Made by a program: the position numbers and the translations under genes. A DNA stretch of 34,095 bases from Oscillospiraceae bacterium (lineage in GTDB: Bacteria; Bacillota; Clostridia; Oscillospirales; CAG-272): the NCBI GenBank assembly GCA_015063745.1, contig SVTO01000031.1, forward strand, positions 1 to 34,095, written 5' to 3'. The notes under the pieces were generated by a model. The model was not told the origin of the DNA. It searched no databases and saw nothing but the letters and a program-made list of their open reading frames with translations. Shown piece after piece: positions 16,049-23,942 of this stretch (within the stretch, counting starts at the first letter, position 1; the number at the start of each line of letters is the position of its first letter).

Positions 16049-17149
16049 CTACGCTTTTAATCTTTTCAGAATGTCCGCACGGACGGATTGGGTATACTCG
16101 TTCAGGGCGGTGAAATCCATGGCGGAGATGTAGATTTTCTCAAGTGCGAAATGCGCTTTCCCTGCCAGACGGAAGTTCTCCGTACTGTCGGCAAGCAGGG
16201 ATGTCATGCATTTATTGGCCAGACGGAGTTTTCCTTTTTGTCCGTCCAAAGGTTCTTTTTGCAGGAAGCGGGTCATATGAATAGTTTTGTCCGAGGAGTA
16301 TTCGTTCCCTACCATCAGGGACAGTGACAGAGCCGGGATCACAGCGGCGGTGATGCGGTTGTTCAGCGGCAGCATGGCGGTCAGGATATCGTATCCGGCA
16401 TCCTGACAACATTCCGTCAGGCAGGTGAAAAAGTGACCGGCGGTACCCCATGTATCTTCAAGGAAATAATGGTATTTGGTACTTTGGATAAAAGCATCCG
16501 TGCATACCATACCGCCGATACCGATGCCGTGGGTATATACGTGCTGCATCTTCCCTTTTACGCCGTCCGGGGGGATCTGTTTTCTGCTTTTGGTCAGCAG
16601 CCGTCTGCAGAAGCCGCGGATTTTCTCCGTATCCACCAGTTTTGCTGTGGTTTCCCATGTTTCCTTTTCCAGCAGGGCGGTGGCGGCAAGGCATCGGTAT
16701 GCGGCGGAAAAAGCACTCTGTTTCTCTGTACTGAGGCGGCGGATTTCCGATCTGTTTTCTTTCAGAATCTCACTGTTCCAGAAACGGGTAACGTCGATCA
16801 GCTCCGAGGCGGCTCCGGGATACTGCATTTCTCTGGCATGGGGCGGTGTTCCGTCCAGGACTGTGATGCGATTGTCGAGTACAACAGCATCCAGGGAATC
16901 CGGGTCGGAGCCGCACAGATAGTATGTACAGTCAAACCCCTGTGCCTCGGCATCGGCGGCGATCTTGTGCATCAATGTACTCTTCCCCGTACCGCTGCCG
17001 CCTTTGATGATGTACACCCTCTCCATGGTGTTTTCATCGGCAATTGCGTTGTACTGTCCCACAAATCCTTTCTCCGTGTTGCATCCTGCGAAATAAGTTA
17101 CGTGTCCGGGGGTGGAAATGGTTCTGTAGCCGTCAAAAATGGTTTTCAT
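16049..17149 (-). CDS. P-loop ATPase, PRK06851-like conserved protein
   Basis: This 366-residue protein carries Walker A GGSGTGKST (50-58) after a YFAGCNTEKGF segment (19-29). Both features and the length fit the PRK06851-type family of uncharacterised Bacillota ATPases, which consists of two P-loop-like halves. Here only the first half shows a clear Walker A; the second (about 190-366) lacks one. The biological role of the family is not known. GGAGG lies just before the ATG at 17149. The gene is downstream of ilvE on the same strand but separated by a terminator, so it is probably independent. Confidence 0.75.
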   Translation of the reverse strand: MKTIFDGYRTISTPGHVTYFAGCNTEKGFVGQYNAIADENTMERVYIIKGGSGTGKSTLMHKIAADAEAQGFDCTYYLCGSDPDSLDAVVLDNRITVLDGTPPHAREMQYPGAASELIDVTRFWNSEILKENRSEIRRLSTEKQSAFSAAYRCLAATALLEKETWETTAKLVDTEKIRGFCRRLLTKSRKQIPPDGVKGKMQHVYTHGIGIGGMVCTDAFIQSTKYHYFLEDTWGTAGHFFTCLTECCQDAGYDILTAMLPLNNRITAAVIPALSLSLMVGNEYSSDKTIHMTRFLQKEPLDGQKGKLRLANKCMTSLLADSTENFRLAGKAHFALEKIYISAMDFTALNEYTQSVRADILKRLKA

Positions 17150-17228
17150 AGGCCCTCCGTTGGCTCTTTGTCGGTTTTTTCTTCGTTTTCAGTGTATGTC
17201 ATTCCGGCAAAAAGGTGTCCGGGAACAG

Positions 17229-17263
17229 AAAAAAACCGCACTGCCGTTTTCAGCAATGCGGTT
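17229..17263 (-). terminator. Terminator of ilvE
   Basis: On the minus strand an 11-bp stem (17263-17253 with 17244-17234, one G-U pair, 8-nt loop) is followed by a run of T residues (17235-17229). Confidence 0.88.
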
Positions 17264-17279
17264 TGGAGATATGCGGGAA

Positions 17280-18350
17280 TCAGTCTACGGTTACGGTCCA
17301 GCCCATGGTATCGGGTGCCTTGCCCCACTGGATGCCGGTGATGGCGTCGTACAGCTTCTGGGAGATGGGACCGATTTCGTTGTTGTTGATGATCATCTTT
17401 TCGCCGTTGTCGAAGAGCTCGCCGATGGGAGAGATTACGGCTGCGGTACCGGTACCGAATGCTTCGTCCAGCTTGCCGTTCTTATAGGCTTCCACAACTT
17501 CGTCGATGGATACCTTGCGTTCTTCTACCGGAATACCCCAGCTCTGCAGCATTTCGATGCAGGAACGGCGGGTTACACCGGGAAGGATATTGCCGTCGGT
17601 GAGGTCGGGCGTTACTACGGTCCCGTCAATTACGAAGAATACGTTCATCGCGCCTACTTCGTCAATGTATTTTCTGTGTACACCGTCCAGCCACAGTACC
17701 TGTGCATAGCCCATATCTTCCGCACGCTTCTGGCCGATCAGGGATGCCGCGTAGTTACCGCCGGCTTTGGCAATACCGGTACCGCCCTTAACGCAGCGTA
17801 CATATTCTCTTTCCACGTAGATCTTTACGGGGTTCAGGCCTGCTGCGTAGTAGGAACCTACGGGAGACAGGATGATGATGAACATGTAGGTATGGGAAGG
17901 ATGCACGCCCAGGAAAGCATCGGTGGCGATGATGAAAGGACGGATATACAGGGATGTGCCGTCAGCGTAAGGAACCCAGTCACGGTCCACGTCTACCAGA
18001 GCCTTGATGGCCTGCAGGGCGTCTTCGGGATCAATGCGCGGTACGCAGAGACGGTCACAGGTGTTGTTCATTCTTTCGATGTTCTTATCAGGGCGGAAGA
18101 GCTGGATGGTATCGTCCGCTCTGCGGTATGCCTTCATACCTTCGAACAGTTCCTGTGCATAGTGGAATACCATTGCGGAAGGTTCCAGGGTGATGCCGCC
18201 GTAGGGAACGATCTTGGCGTCATGCCAGCCGTTTTCCACGGAGTACTGCATGATAAACATATGGTCAGTAAAAATTTTACCGAAACCCAGTTTGGAAGAA
18301 TCCGGCTTTGCCTTGGGTGCGGTTGTTTTTTCGATTTTAATATTCAGCAT
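17280..18350 (-). CDS. ilvE: Branched-chain amino acid aminotransferase
   Basis: This 356-residue PLP enzyme of the class IV (type II BCAT) fold transfers amino groups between Leu/Ile/Val and 2-oxoglutarate. Key features are YGGITLEPSA (50-59), FEGMKAYR (69-76), the PLP-lysine segment GGTGIAKAGGNYAAS (189-203, Lys195), EVGAMNVFF (231-239) and AFGTGTAA (297-304). The ATG at 18350 is chosen over the longer frame to 18443 because GAGGG sits upstream and the predicted promoter lies within the extension. It is a single gene with its own promoter and terminator. Confidence 0.96.
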   Translation of the reverse strand: MLNIKIEKTTAPKAKPDSSKLGFGKIFTDHMFIMQYSVENGWHDAKIVPYGGITLEPSAMVFHYAQELFEGMKAYRRADDTIQLFRPDKNIERMNNTCDRLCVPRIDPEDALQAIKALVDVDRDWVPYADGTSLYIRPFIIATDAFLGVHPSHTYMFIIILSPVGSYYAAGLNPVKIYVEREYVRCVKGGTGIAKAGGNYAASLIGQKRAEDMGYAQVLWLDGVHRKYIDEVGAMNVFFVIDGTVVTPDLTDGNILPGVTRRSCIEMLQSWGIPVEERKVSIDEVVEAYKNGKLDEAFGTGTAAVISPIGELFDNGEKMIINNNEIGPISQKLYDAITGIQWGKAPDTMGWTVTVD

Positions 18351-18383
18351 TGTGAATTCCCTCACATTCGTAAAATTTCTTAT

Positions 18384-18412
18384 ATTATACACCCATTCCG
18401 TACATTTTGCAA
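18384..18412 (-). promoter_or_regulatory. Sigma-A promoter of ilvE
   Basis: On the minus strand TTGCAA (18412-18407) and a perfect TATAAT (18389-18384) are 17 nt apart. The leader is about 27 nt. Confidence 0.78.
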
Positions 18413-18436
18413 TATATATACTAAAATTTATATATT
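18407..18436 (+). promoter_or_regulatory. Possible divergent promoter of the SLH protein gene
   Basis: The palindromic TTGCAA at 18407-18412 also serves as a plus-strand -35, 18 nt before TATATT (18431-18436). If used, the two divergent promoters share one -35 and exclude each other. Confidence 0.4.
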
Positions 18437-18487
18437 TATTCATTTTTTTGCCAGGGTCGGTTTTGTACCGTGGAGAAGGAGATGCTT

Positions 18488-19762
18488 ATGTTCAAGAAAT
18501 TGCTTGTTTTTCCGGGAATCGCTATGGTCGTATTTCTGCTTGCGGTTCTGCCCGTTTCCGCTGCTGTGCTTTCTCCCGGGCTGAATCTGCTGTCCGACCG
18601 GTGCGATATGGTCAAGTCCGGGATCGTGTATACGGATCTTTCCTTTACCCGGACGGATTTTTCCGATGCGCTGGGGTATCTGCCGGCGGGTATCACGGTG
18701 ACTTCCCTGCCGTCCGCTTCCCATGGAACTTTATATTTCGGCAGTACTCCCGTTTCGGTGAATCAGGAAATCTCTTCCGCCAATCTGGGGCTTCTGCGGT
18801 TTGTGCCCACGGCATCCTGTACGGAAGCATCCTTCCGCTTCCGTGGGGACGGGGATTACAGTCACAGCTGTACTCTGCGCTTTATCCGGAGTGTGAACAG
18901 CGCTCCCACCACCGCTGCTGCTGTTTCGGCTGTGCAGAATCCGGTTTTGTGGACCCAGCAGGACATCAGCATTTACGGTACCCTTTCCGCCACCGATCCC
19001 GATGGGGATGCGCTGCGTTTTGAGATCGTGGATTACCCGGTAAAGGGGTTGATCACCATAAACAACACATCCGTCGGTGATTTCACCTATACGCCTTACA
19101 TGGAAGCGGACGGGGAGGATGTATTCAGTTATCGTGTCAGAGACGAATACGGCCATTATTCCGAAGTACAGACGGTCAGTGTGCAGATCGACAGCGCTGC
19201 CTGTGATATCGAATTTGCGGATATGGAGGATCACTGGGCGCTGAATGCGGCGGTGGTGATGGTGGCGGAGAATGCCATGCCCGTGTATTCCGAAAACGGG
19301 GAGATATACTTTTCCCCCGAGGAGGAAATCAGCCGGGCGGATTTTCTGGTGACGGTGATGAAAGCGCTGGGTGCCGGGGAGATCTCCCCCTGTCAGACGG
19401 TATTCGCCGATCATGAGGATATTCCGGCGGATGCAACAGGGTATGTGAACAGGGCGTATGAGCTGGGGATCATCAAGGGATCGGAGGATGGTATGGCGGT
19501 CCGTTTCCGTCCGGGTGACACGATTACCAGAGCAGAGGCTGCGGTGATTCTGAATGCGATCATCGGTGCCGAAACGCCGGAGATTCAGCCGGTATTCGCA
19601 GATCATTCCGCCATCCCCGCGTGGGCCGGTCCCTCGCTGTATGCGCTGAACAATCTGGGCATCATGCGCGGTACGGGTTCCGGGAATATTTCTCCCGATG
19701 CGACACTGAACCGGGCACAGACGGCACAGATGCTGCTCACCATCAAGCGGCTGATGGAATGA
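18488..19762 (+). CDS. Secreted protein with cadherin-like repeats and three SLH domains
   Basis: This 424-residue exported protein has a signal peptide (1-26), a first beta-domain (about 28-135), a cadherin/Ig-like domain with ATDPDGDALRFEI (168-180) and FSYRVRDEYG (213-222), and three S-layer homology motifs: FADMEDHW (243-250), FADHEDIP (306-313) and FADHSAIP (370-377), each with a later TRAE/NRAQ/SRAD helix. SLH domains bind pyruvylated or similar wall polymers, so the protein is probably wall-attached; its partner is unknown. The ATG at 18488 has AAGGAG 6 nt upstream, better than the ATGs at 18470 and 18482. It is divergent from ilvE. Confidence 0.88.
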   Translation: MFKKLLVFPGIAMVVFLLAVLPVSAAVLSPGLNLLSDRCDMVKSGIVYTDLSFTRTDFSDALGYLPAGITVTSLPSASHGTLYFGSTPVSVNQEISSANLGLLRFVPTASCTEASFRFRGDGDYSHSCTLRFIRSVNSAPTTAAAVSAVQNPVLWTQQDISIYGTLSATDPDGDALRFEIVDYPVKGLITINNTSVGDFTYTPYMEADGEDVFSYRVRDEYGHYSEVQTVSVQIDSAACDIEFADMEDHWALNAAVVMVAENAMPVYSENGEIYFSPEEEISRADFLVTVMKALGAGEISPCQTVFADHEDIPADATGYVNRAYELGIIKGSEDGMAVRFRPGDTITRAEAAVILNAIIGAETPEIQPVFADHSAIPAWAGPSLYALNNLGIMRGTGSGNISPDATLNRAQTAQMLLTIKRLME

Positions 19763-19860
19763 ACTTTAAAAATGTGCTGTGATGTGTTGTATAAAACGGA
19801 CTTTTTTCTGTCATACTATACCCGTACCCTGATGATGTAAAGAAAACAGGAAGGTCAATT

Positions 19861-20007
19861 ATGAACAACCAGAATCAGAATCAGAACAAAAACCAGAATA
19901 ATCAGAACAAGCAGACCAACCAGAACCAGAACAAGAATCAGAACAACGCTCAGAACAAGAACCAGAATCAGAACCAGAACCAGAGAGACGAAAAGGATAC
20001 GTTCTGA
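19861..20007 (+). CDS. 48-residue Asn/Gln-rich small protein
   Basis: Translation from the ATG at 19861 gives 48 residues made almost entirely of Asn, Gln and Lys (a run of NQ, NK and NN pairs) and ending in a charged tail QRDEKDTF. An AGGAAGG ribosome binding site lies about 6 nt before the start and a good terminator follows at 20106-20142, so it looks like a real gene though too short for routine calling. Its composition resembles prion-like or intrinsically disordered segments; some Clostridia have comparable NQ-rich mini-proteins of unknown role (recalled, unverified). A CATACTATA at 19812-19820 fits the sigma-K -10 pattern CATAnnnTA, but no matching -35 was seen. It is in the same direction as the SLH gene 98 nt upstream. 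Confidence 0.68.
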   Translation: MNNQNQNQNKNQNNQNKQTNQNQNKNQNNAQNKNQNQNQNQRDEKDTF

Positions 20008-20105
20008 GTCCCGCTTATCCTTTTTTGTGAACCGGTGCTTTTCGGCCGGCGAATGTACAGATGACAGCAGGGAAAATCTGTCTGTCGGAGAAATATAGGG
20101 TACGG

Positions 20106-20142
20106 AACAAGAGCTGCGGCATACCGTGGCTCTTGTTTTTTC
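20106..20142 (+). terminator. Terminator after the Asn/Gln-rich peptide gene
   Basis: AACAAGAGC (20106-20114) pairs perfectly with GCTCTTGTT (20129-20137), with an inner CGG/CCG pairing, followed by TTTTTT. Confidence 0.85.
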
Positions 20143-20265
20143 CATTTATTTGTTTTTCCTCTTTCCCCTTCCCTTTTTTCCAGAAAATTAGGGGTACCAT
20201 TTTTCCCGTCTGCGGATTATAATATAGTATATCTGCAGCGGCAGAAATGCCGGAAAGGAGCTGTT

Positions 20266-20850
20266 ATGGAGCTCATTGTAATCAACGAATCCAAACTGAA
20301 GGTGATGCTGGATCAGCATGATTTAGATGACCTTCATATTACCGATACAAAACGTCTGGCCGCCAGAGAGACGCTGACGGAGATTCTGCACAAGGCCAAG
20401 GAAAACTGCGGGTTTGATGCCACGGCAGGCAGGATTTTTGTACAGATGTATCCCTGCAGGCAGGGCGGATGCGAGCTGTTTGTCACCAAACTGGAAATGC
20501 GCGGCGGAAAGGAATCCGTTACCCACAGCGGAGGTGAGCGCACTTTGACGGAATACAAGCGGTATACCTCGGAAAGACGGTACAAAAGCGGGCACGTCAT
20601 TTATGCGTTCCGGGAAATGGCACATCTGCTTTCCACCTGCGCCTGTCTGCAGCACAGCGGATACAGCGGAGACAGCAGTGCCTATCACGATCCCGGTGCC
20701 TTTGTGTACTACCTTTCTCTGGATGAGGAAACCTTTTTCGCGGGAGAGCATCTCGGAAGACTTTGTCCCAGTTCTTATTATTACTACATAAATGAGCACT
20801 GCCGGATGATCTGTGACCGGGCGGTACCGGTACTGGGTGGGCTTGCCTGA
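20266..20850 (+). CDS. MecA-like ClpC adaptor family protein
   Basis: This 194-residue protein resembles the MecA/YpbH adaptor family. The N-terminal MELIVINESKLKVML followed by an acidic DLDDL segment matches the substrate-binding N-domain. RIFVQMYPCRQGGCELFVTKLE (about 56-77) parallels the family's end-of-domain strand pair, and the C-terminal domain (about 110-190) would contact ClpC. MecA delivers regulators such as ComK for ClpCP degradation; the target here is unknown. AAAGGAG precedes the ATG at 20266. A perfect TATAAT (20218-20223) lies upstream without a convincing -35. Confidence 0.72.
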   Translation: MELIVINESKLKVMLDQHDLDDLHITDTKRLAARETLTEILHKAKENCGFDATAGRIFVQMYPCRQGGCELFVTKLEMRGGKESVTHSGGERTLTEYKRYTSERRYKSGHVIYAFREMAHLLSTCACLQHSGYSGDSSAYHDPGAFVYYLSLDEETFFAGEHLGRLCPSSYYYYINEHCRMICDRAVPVLGGLA

Positions 20851-20891
20851 GGCGAAAAACGAAATTTTCTTTCTCCATTCATAAATTACCG

Positions 20892-20920
20892 TTGAATGGT
20901 GTCGTGTTTCATGGTACAAT
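20892..20920 (+). promoter_or_regulatory. Sigma-A promoter of the zinc finger-LRR gene
   Basis: TTGAAT (20892-20897) and TACAAT (20915-20920) have 17-nt spacing. The leader is about 30 nt. Confidence 0.75.
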
Positions 20921-20957
20921 AGAATAAATTATTATAAGTCCCATGTGAGGATGTTTT

Positions 20958-22472
20958 ATGGAAGACAGAAAAATCGTCAGTGACAGAGAACAGAAGGAAT
21001 GGTACACACGCTGTCCTCTGCGGATTACCGGAAATACGATCACCAAGGGGAACGACGGTACGTTTCTCAGGATTGCCATGCTCCCCTGTACGGATACGGT
21101 TATTGCAAAAATTGAAGTCCGTGCGGCTTTTGCCGATGCCAGACGGGCGCCGCTGGATACCCTGTCCTATACCGTTCGGCCGGAAGACAGCGGGGAGCTG
21201 CCCTGTCCGGAAAATGCGGTGTATGTCGTTACGACTGTGGAAAATGTGTACGGTGCGGATGACGGGCTGCTCTGGTCCAGAGGGAACAGCACGCCTGCCG
21301 TTCTGCCTGCTCAGGAAATTCTCTGGCAGACCGATCCGCTGTACGAACAGCTGAGACGGGAATGTGAGGGGATCGTCAAGCCGGTTTACAGACCGGATAC
21401 GATTGACGGCGGCTGGAGATGTACCTGCGGTCACATCAACCTGACGGAAAGCGGCAGATGCGGTGCCTGCGGTGCGGATCACGAATGGCTGATCACGCAC
21501 TTTGATCCGGAATTTCTGAAACGGCAGCAGGCAGTTTATGAGGATCTGAAAGCCGCTTCCCCCGAGAAAAAGAAAGTGGTCTACCGCAATGAAAAGATGC
21601 GGGAGAATCAGCGGAAGATGTATCTCCTCCTCGGCGGGATCGGTGCGGTCATTATTCTGGTGGTGTTATTGTTTGTGCTGGTGATTCCGTCCGTTCGTTA
21701 CAGCAATGCTGTGAAAGCGCTGGAGGCGGGAGAATTTGACAAGGCGGCGGCTGTTTTTGCGGATCTCGGCGGATTCCGGGATGCCGAAGAACGGGTCGGC
21801 GAGGCTGTTTACCGTAAGGCACAGGCTATGACGGGGCTGGATAGCGTCAATCCGGTAACTACGGCGGAATGTCCCTGGTTGGCTATTACGGAAGACGGGG
21901 TACTTTCCATGCGGAAGGAAAAATACACGGGCAGCTGGGAGCATTTTGTGATACCCGACATGGTGGACGGTGTGATCGTCCGTGAACTGTCCAAGAGCTT
22001 TTTCCTGAACTGTGATGAAATGATCGAAGTCACCCTTTCCGACTGTCTGGAAGTGCTGGGGGAACAGACATTTTTCAACTGCGCTTCCCTGCGCAAGGTG
22101 CATTTCGGCAAGAGTATCACCGCGATTGGTGCAAGAGCGTTCATCAACTGTACTTCGCTGACGGAGATCGTGATTCCCGATACGGTGACGGAGATCGGAC
22201 TGCGGGCTTTCAACAGCTGTACGAATCTGCGGAATGTTTCTCTCGGAAGCGGGATCACGAAGCTGCCCAGTTATGTGTTCAGCTGCTGCAGCTCGCTGGA
22301 ACAGGTATTTCTGCGGGGAATTGTTACGGAGATCGGTGCTTATGCCTTTTCCGAATGTCCTGCGGTGAAGACCATTACATACAGCGGTACGGCGGAACAA
22401 TGGAACGATGTGGTAATTGCGCCGGAGGATAATGATATTTTATCGGAAGTAACTGTCATTACGGCAGAATAA
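20958..22472 (+). CDS. Membrane protein with RanBP2-type zinc finger and BspA-like leucine-rich repeats
   Basis: This 504-residue protein has no signal peptide. Residues 1-140 form a beta-rich domain of unknown type. A zinc finger WRCTCGHIN...CGAC (153-171) has the W-x-C-x-C-G-x-x-N layout of RanBP2-type fingers. A basic stretch precedes one transmembrane helix (about 221-245), then a short helical repeat-like segment (AVKALEAGEFDKAAAVFADLGGFRDA, a TPR-like pair), and finally TpLRR/BspA-type repeats (about 340-470) with the unit NCTSLTEIVIPDTVTEIG. The finger is predicted inside the cell and the LRR outside. BspA-type LRRs usually mediate binding. It has its own promoter (20892-20920) and terminator. 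Confidence 0.8.
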   Translation: MEDRKIVSDREQKEWYTRCPLRITGNTITKGNDGTFLRIAMLPCTDTVIAKIEVRAAFADARRAPLDTLSYTVRPEDSGELPCPENAVYVVTTVENVYGADDGLLWSRGNSTPAVLPAQEILWQTDPLYEQLRRECEGIVKPVYRPDTIDGGWRCTCGHINLTESGRCGACGADHEWLITHFDPEFLKRQQAVYEDLKAASPEKKKVVYRNEKMRENQRKMYLLLGGIGAVIILVVLLFVLVIPSVRYSNAVKALEAGEFDKAAAVFADLGGFRDAEERVGEAVYRKAQAMTGLDSVNPVTTAECPWLAITEDGVLSMRKEKYTGSWEHFVIPDMVDGVIVRELSKSFFLNCDEMIEVTLSDCLEVLGEQTFFNCASLRKVHFGKSITAIGARAFINCTSLTEIVIPDTVTEIGLRAFNSCTNLRNVSLGSGITKLPSYVFSCCSSLEQVFLRGIVTEIGAYAFSECPAVKTITYSGTAEQWNDVVIAPEDNDILSEVTVITAE

Positions 22473-22475
22473 AGC

Positions 22476-22509
22476 AAAAAAAGATGTCGTCCCGATGCGG
22501 CATCTTTTT
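22476..22509 (+). terminator. Terminator of the zinc finger-LRR gene
   Basis: An 11-bp stem (22478-22488 with 22499-22509, one G-U pair) encloses a 10-nt loop and ends in TTTTT. Confidence 0.82.
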
Positions 22510-22545
22510 GTCCTGTTGATGATTGCAGTATGAGCGGAGGCTTTT

Positions 22546-23217
22546 ATGGAGAATTGTGTGTTTTCTGATGTGTATTCCGAGTTCTTCCCTTTCTGGGGGG
22601 CGCTTTCGGAGAGTGACCGGGCGACTCTCTGCCGCAGTTCCGTGCTGATGAAATACCCGAGGGGGACCAATATTCACGACGGCAGCGAATGTACAGGGGT
22701 GATTCTTGTGCGCTCCGGCTGTCTCAGAGTGTATATGCTGTCGGATGAAGGCAAGGAAATTACGCTGTACCGGCTTTATGCGGGGGAAATCTGTATTCTT
22801 TCCGCTTCCTGTGTACTGAACAGCATCACCTTTGATGTGTTTGTGGATGCCGAAGAGGAAAGTGAATGCTGTATTGTGGGCGGATGTGCTTTTGCGGATA
22901 TTTCGGCAAAAGTGGCGGAAGTAAAGATTTTTGCGCTGGAAACCACGGTCGGGCGGTTTTCCGATGTGATGTGGGTCATGCAGCAGATTCTGTTCATGAG
23001 TATGGACAAGCGGCTGGCCATCTTTTTGCTGGACGAAAGTGCGAAAACCGGTTCGGATACCGTAAAATTAACACACGAGCAGATCGCAAAATACATGGGA
23101 TCTGCCCGTGAGGTAGTTACGCGTATGTTGAAATATTTTGCTTCCGAAGGGATCGTGGAGGTCTCCCGGAAAGGGATCGCCATTCTGGACAAGCCGAAGC
23201 TGCGCAAGCTGGTGTAG
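22546..23217 (+). CDS. Crp/Fnr family transcriptional regulator
   Basis: This 223-residue regulator has an N-terminal cyclic-nucleotide-binding-type beta-roll (about 15-125) and a C-terminal winged helix with LTHEQIAKYMGSAREVVTRMLKYF (about 174-197), the Crp-type recognition helix. Cysteines in the N-terminal half (Cys4, Cys29, Cys49, Cys59 and others) are scattered, not in the FNR iron-sulfur layout, so the effector is unknown. Candidate targets include neighbouring envelope genes, but no TGTGA-type sites stood out. GGAGG is just upstream of the ATG. It ends 3 nt from the convergent queT gene. Confidence 0.92.
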   Translation: MENCVFSDVYSEFFPFWGALSESDRATLCRSSVLMKYPRGTNIHDGSECTGVILVRSGCLRVYMLSDEGKEITLYRLYAGEICILSASCVLNSITFDVFVDAEEESECCIVGGCAFADISAKVAEVKIFALETTVGRFSDVMWVMQQILFMSMDKRLAIFLLDESAKTGSDTVKLTHEQIAKYMGSAREVVTRMLKYFASEGIVEVSRKGIAILDKPKLRKLV

Positions 23218-23220
23218 GAT

Positions 23221-23700
23221 TTATTTTTTCTTCCGTTTCAGCAGATACCAGATCAGTACCGTACCGAACACGCCGCAGGAAATCACTTCGCCGATTCCGA
23301 CGGTCAGGCAGTTGAGCAGGTAGGTTTCTGCAGAAAAAAATCCGGAAAGGATCAGAACCCACGGGATGATGAAGGTATTGGCCAGAATCGTGGGAACGGA
23401 TGCGGCGTAGGGGAATCTGCGCAGGAGGCGGGCGATAACAGCACCGATCAGGGTTGCAAGTACGCCGAGGGTCAGATCCCATACGGTTCCGCCGGTGAGC
23501 AGATTGGCGATGAAGCAGCCGACTGTTACACCGGGTATGGCTTCAGGCATAAACACCGGCAGCACACACAGGGCTTCGGAAATACGTACCTGTATGGCGC
23601 CGGAGGACAGGCCCAATGAAGCGGAAACCAATGTAAGGGCTACGTACATGGCTGCGATCATGGCGGAACGGGCTAAGTTTTGGATTTTTGTGTTTTTCAT
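23221..23700 (-). CDS. queT: QueT family queuosine-precursor transporter (ECF S-component)
   Basis: This 159-residue membrane protein has five to six hydrophobic segments and the QueT-family pattern: ARSAMIAAMYVALTL at the N-terminus, IQVRISEALCVLPVFMPEAIPGVTVGCFIANLL in the middle, and a basic KRKKK tail. QueT members are substrate-binding S-components of energy-coupling factor transporters that import queuosine precursors such as preQ1. The ATG at 23700 is used; a GTG at 23706 is possible, and the ribosome binding site is weak. The 120-nt leader contains a candidate preQ1 riboswitch plus terminator, which supports the substrate assignment. Confidence 0.88.
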   Translation of the reverse strand: MKNTKIQNLARSAMIAAMYVALTLVSASLGLSSGAIQVRISEALCVLPVFMPEAIPGVTVGCFIANLLTGGTVWDLTLGVLATLIGAVIARLLRRFPYAASVPTILANTFIIPWVLILSGFFSAETYLLNCLTVGIGEVISCGVFGTVLIWYLLKRKKK

Positions 23701-23723
23701 GTGCACTCGCTTTCTGAAAAAGC

Positions 23724-23762
23724 AAAAACCGCCTGTGACGAAAAAAATCTGTCACGAACGGT
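23724..23762 (-). terminator. Regulatory terminator in the queT leader
   Basis: On the minus strand ACCG plus GTGAC (23762-23751) pair with GTCAC plus CGGT (23739-23728), with two extra G-U pairs between them, followed by TTTTT. Its 5' arm CCGT (23761-23758) can alternatively pair with ACGG (23773-23770), the 3' strand of the aptamer pseudoknot, giving an antiterminator. Confidence 0.68.
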
Positions 23763-23769
23763 CCTTTTT

Positions 23770-23822
23770 CCGTAGTTTTGATTCGGGGCAGATGCCCGCA
23801 GTGAGGATGGTCACGAACTCAC
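23770..23822 (-). promoter_or_regulatory. Candidate preQ1 riboswitch aptamer upstream of queT
   Basis: On the minus strand GTGAG (23822-23818) pairs with CTCAC (23805-23801) around a 12-nt loop. Loop bases TCGTG (23816-23812) can pair with TACGG (23774-23770), forming an H-type pseudoknot. Between them sits an embedded 5-bp hairpin GGGCA/TGCCC (23797-23786) and an A-rich AATCAAAAC joint. A pseudoknot with embedded hairpin in front of queT is the hallmark of preQ1-II and preQ1-III riboswitches; the class is inferred, type III fitting the presumed host better. TATATAAA just upstream may be a -10. Confidence 0.62.
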
Positions 23823-23833
23823 TTTATATAAAT

Positions 23834-23871
23834 AACCCAACCGTTTCGGTTTGCGCCGGTTCGGTTGGGTT
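23834..23871 (-). terminator. Probable terminator of the two-component operon
   Basis: A perfect 10-bp stem (23834-23843 with 23862-23871) encloses an 18-nt loop. On the minus strand it is followed by TTATTTATAT, a poor T-tract; on the plus strand by TTTATT. It separates the kinase gene from the queT leader. Confidence 0.65.
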
Positions 23872-23942
23872 TTATTATAGCACAATTTTTTGCCGGTGTA
23901 AAGTGGTATTCCGGAATTTTTTCGGCCGCTTTTCCGGAAACT

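Noticed and set aside
19855-20145. 96-residue minus-strand frame rich in Leu and Val opposite the Asn/Gln-rich peptide
   Set aside because: The hydrophobic run is the complement of Asn/Gln codons; no ribosome binding site was found, whereas the plus frame has one.
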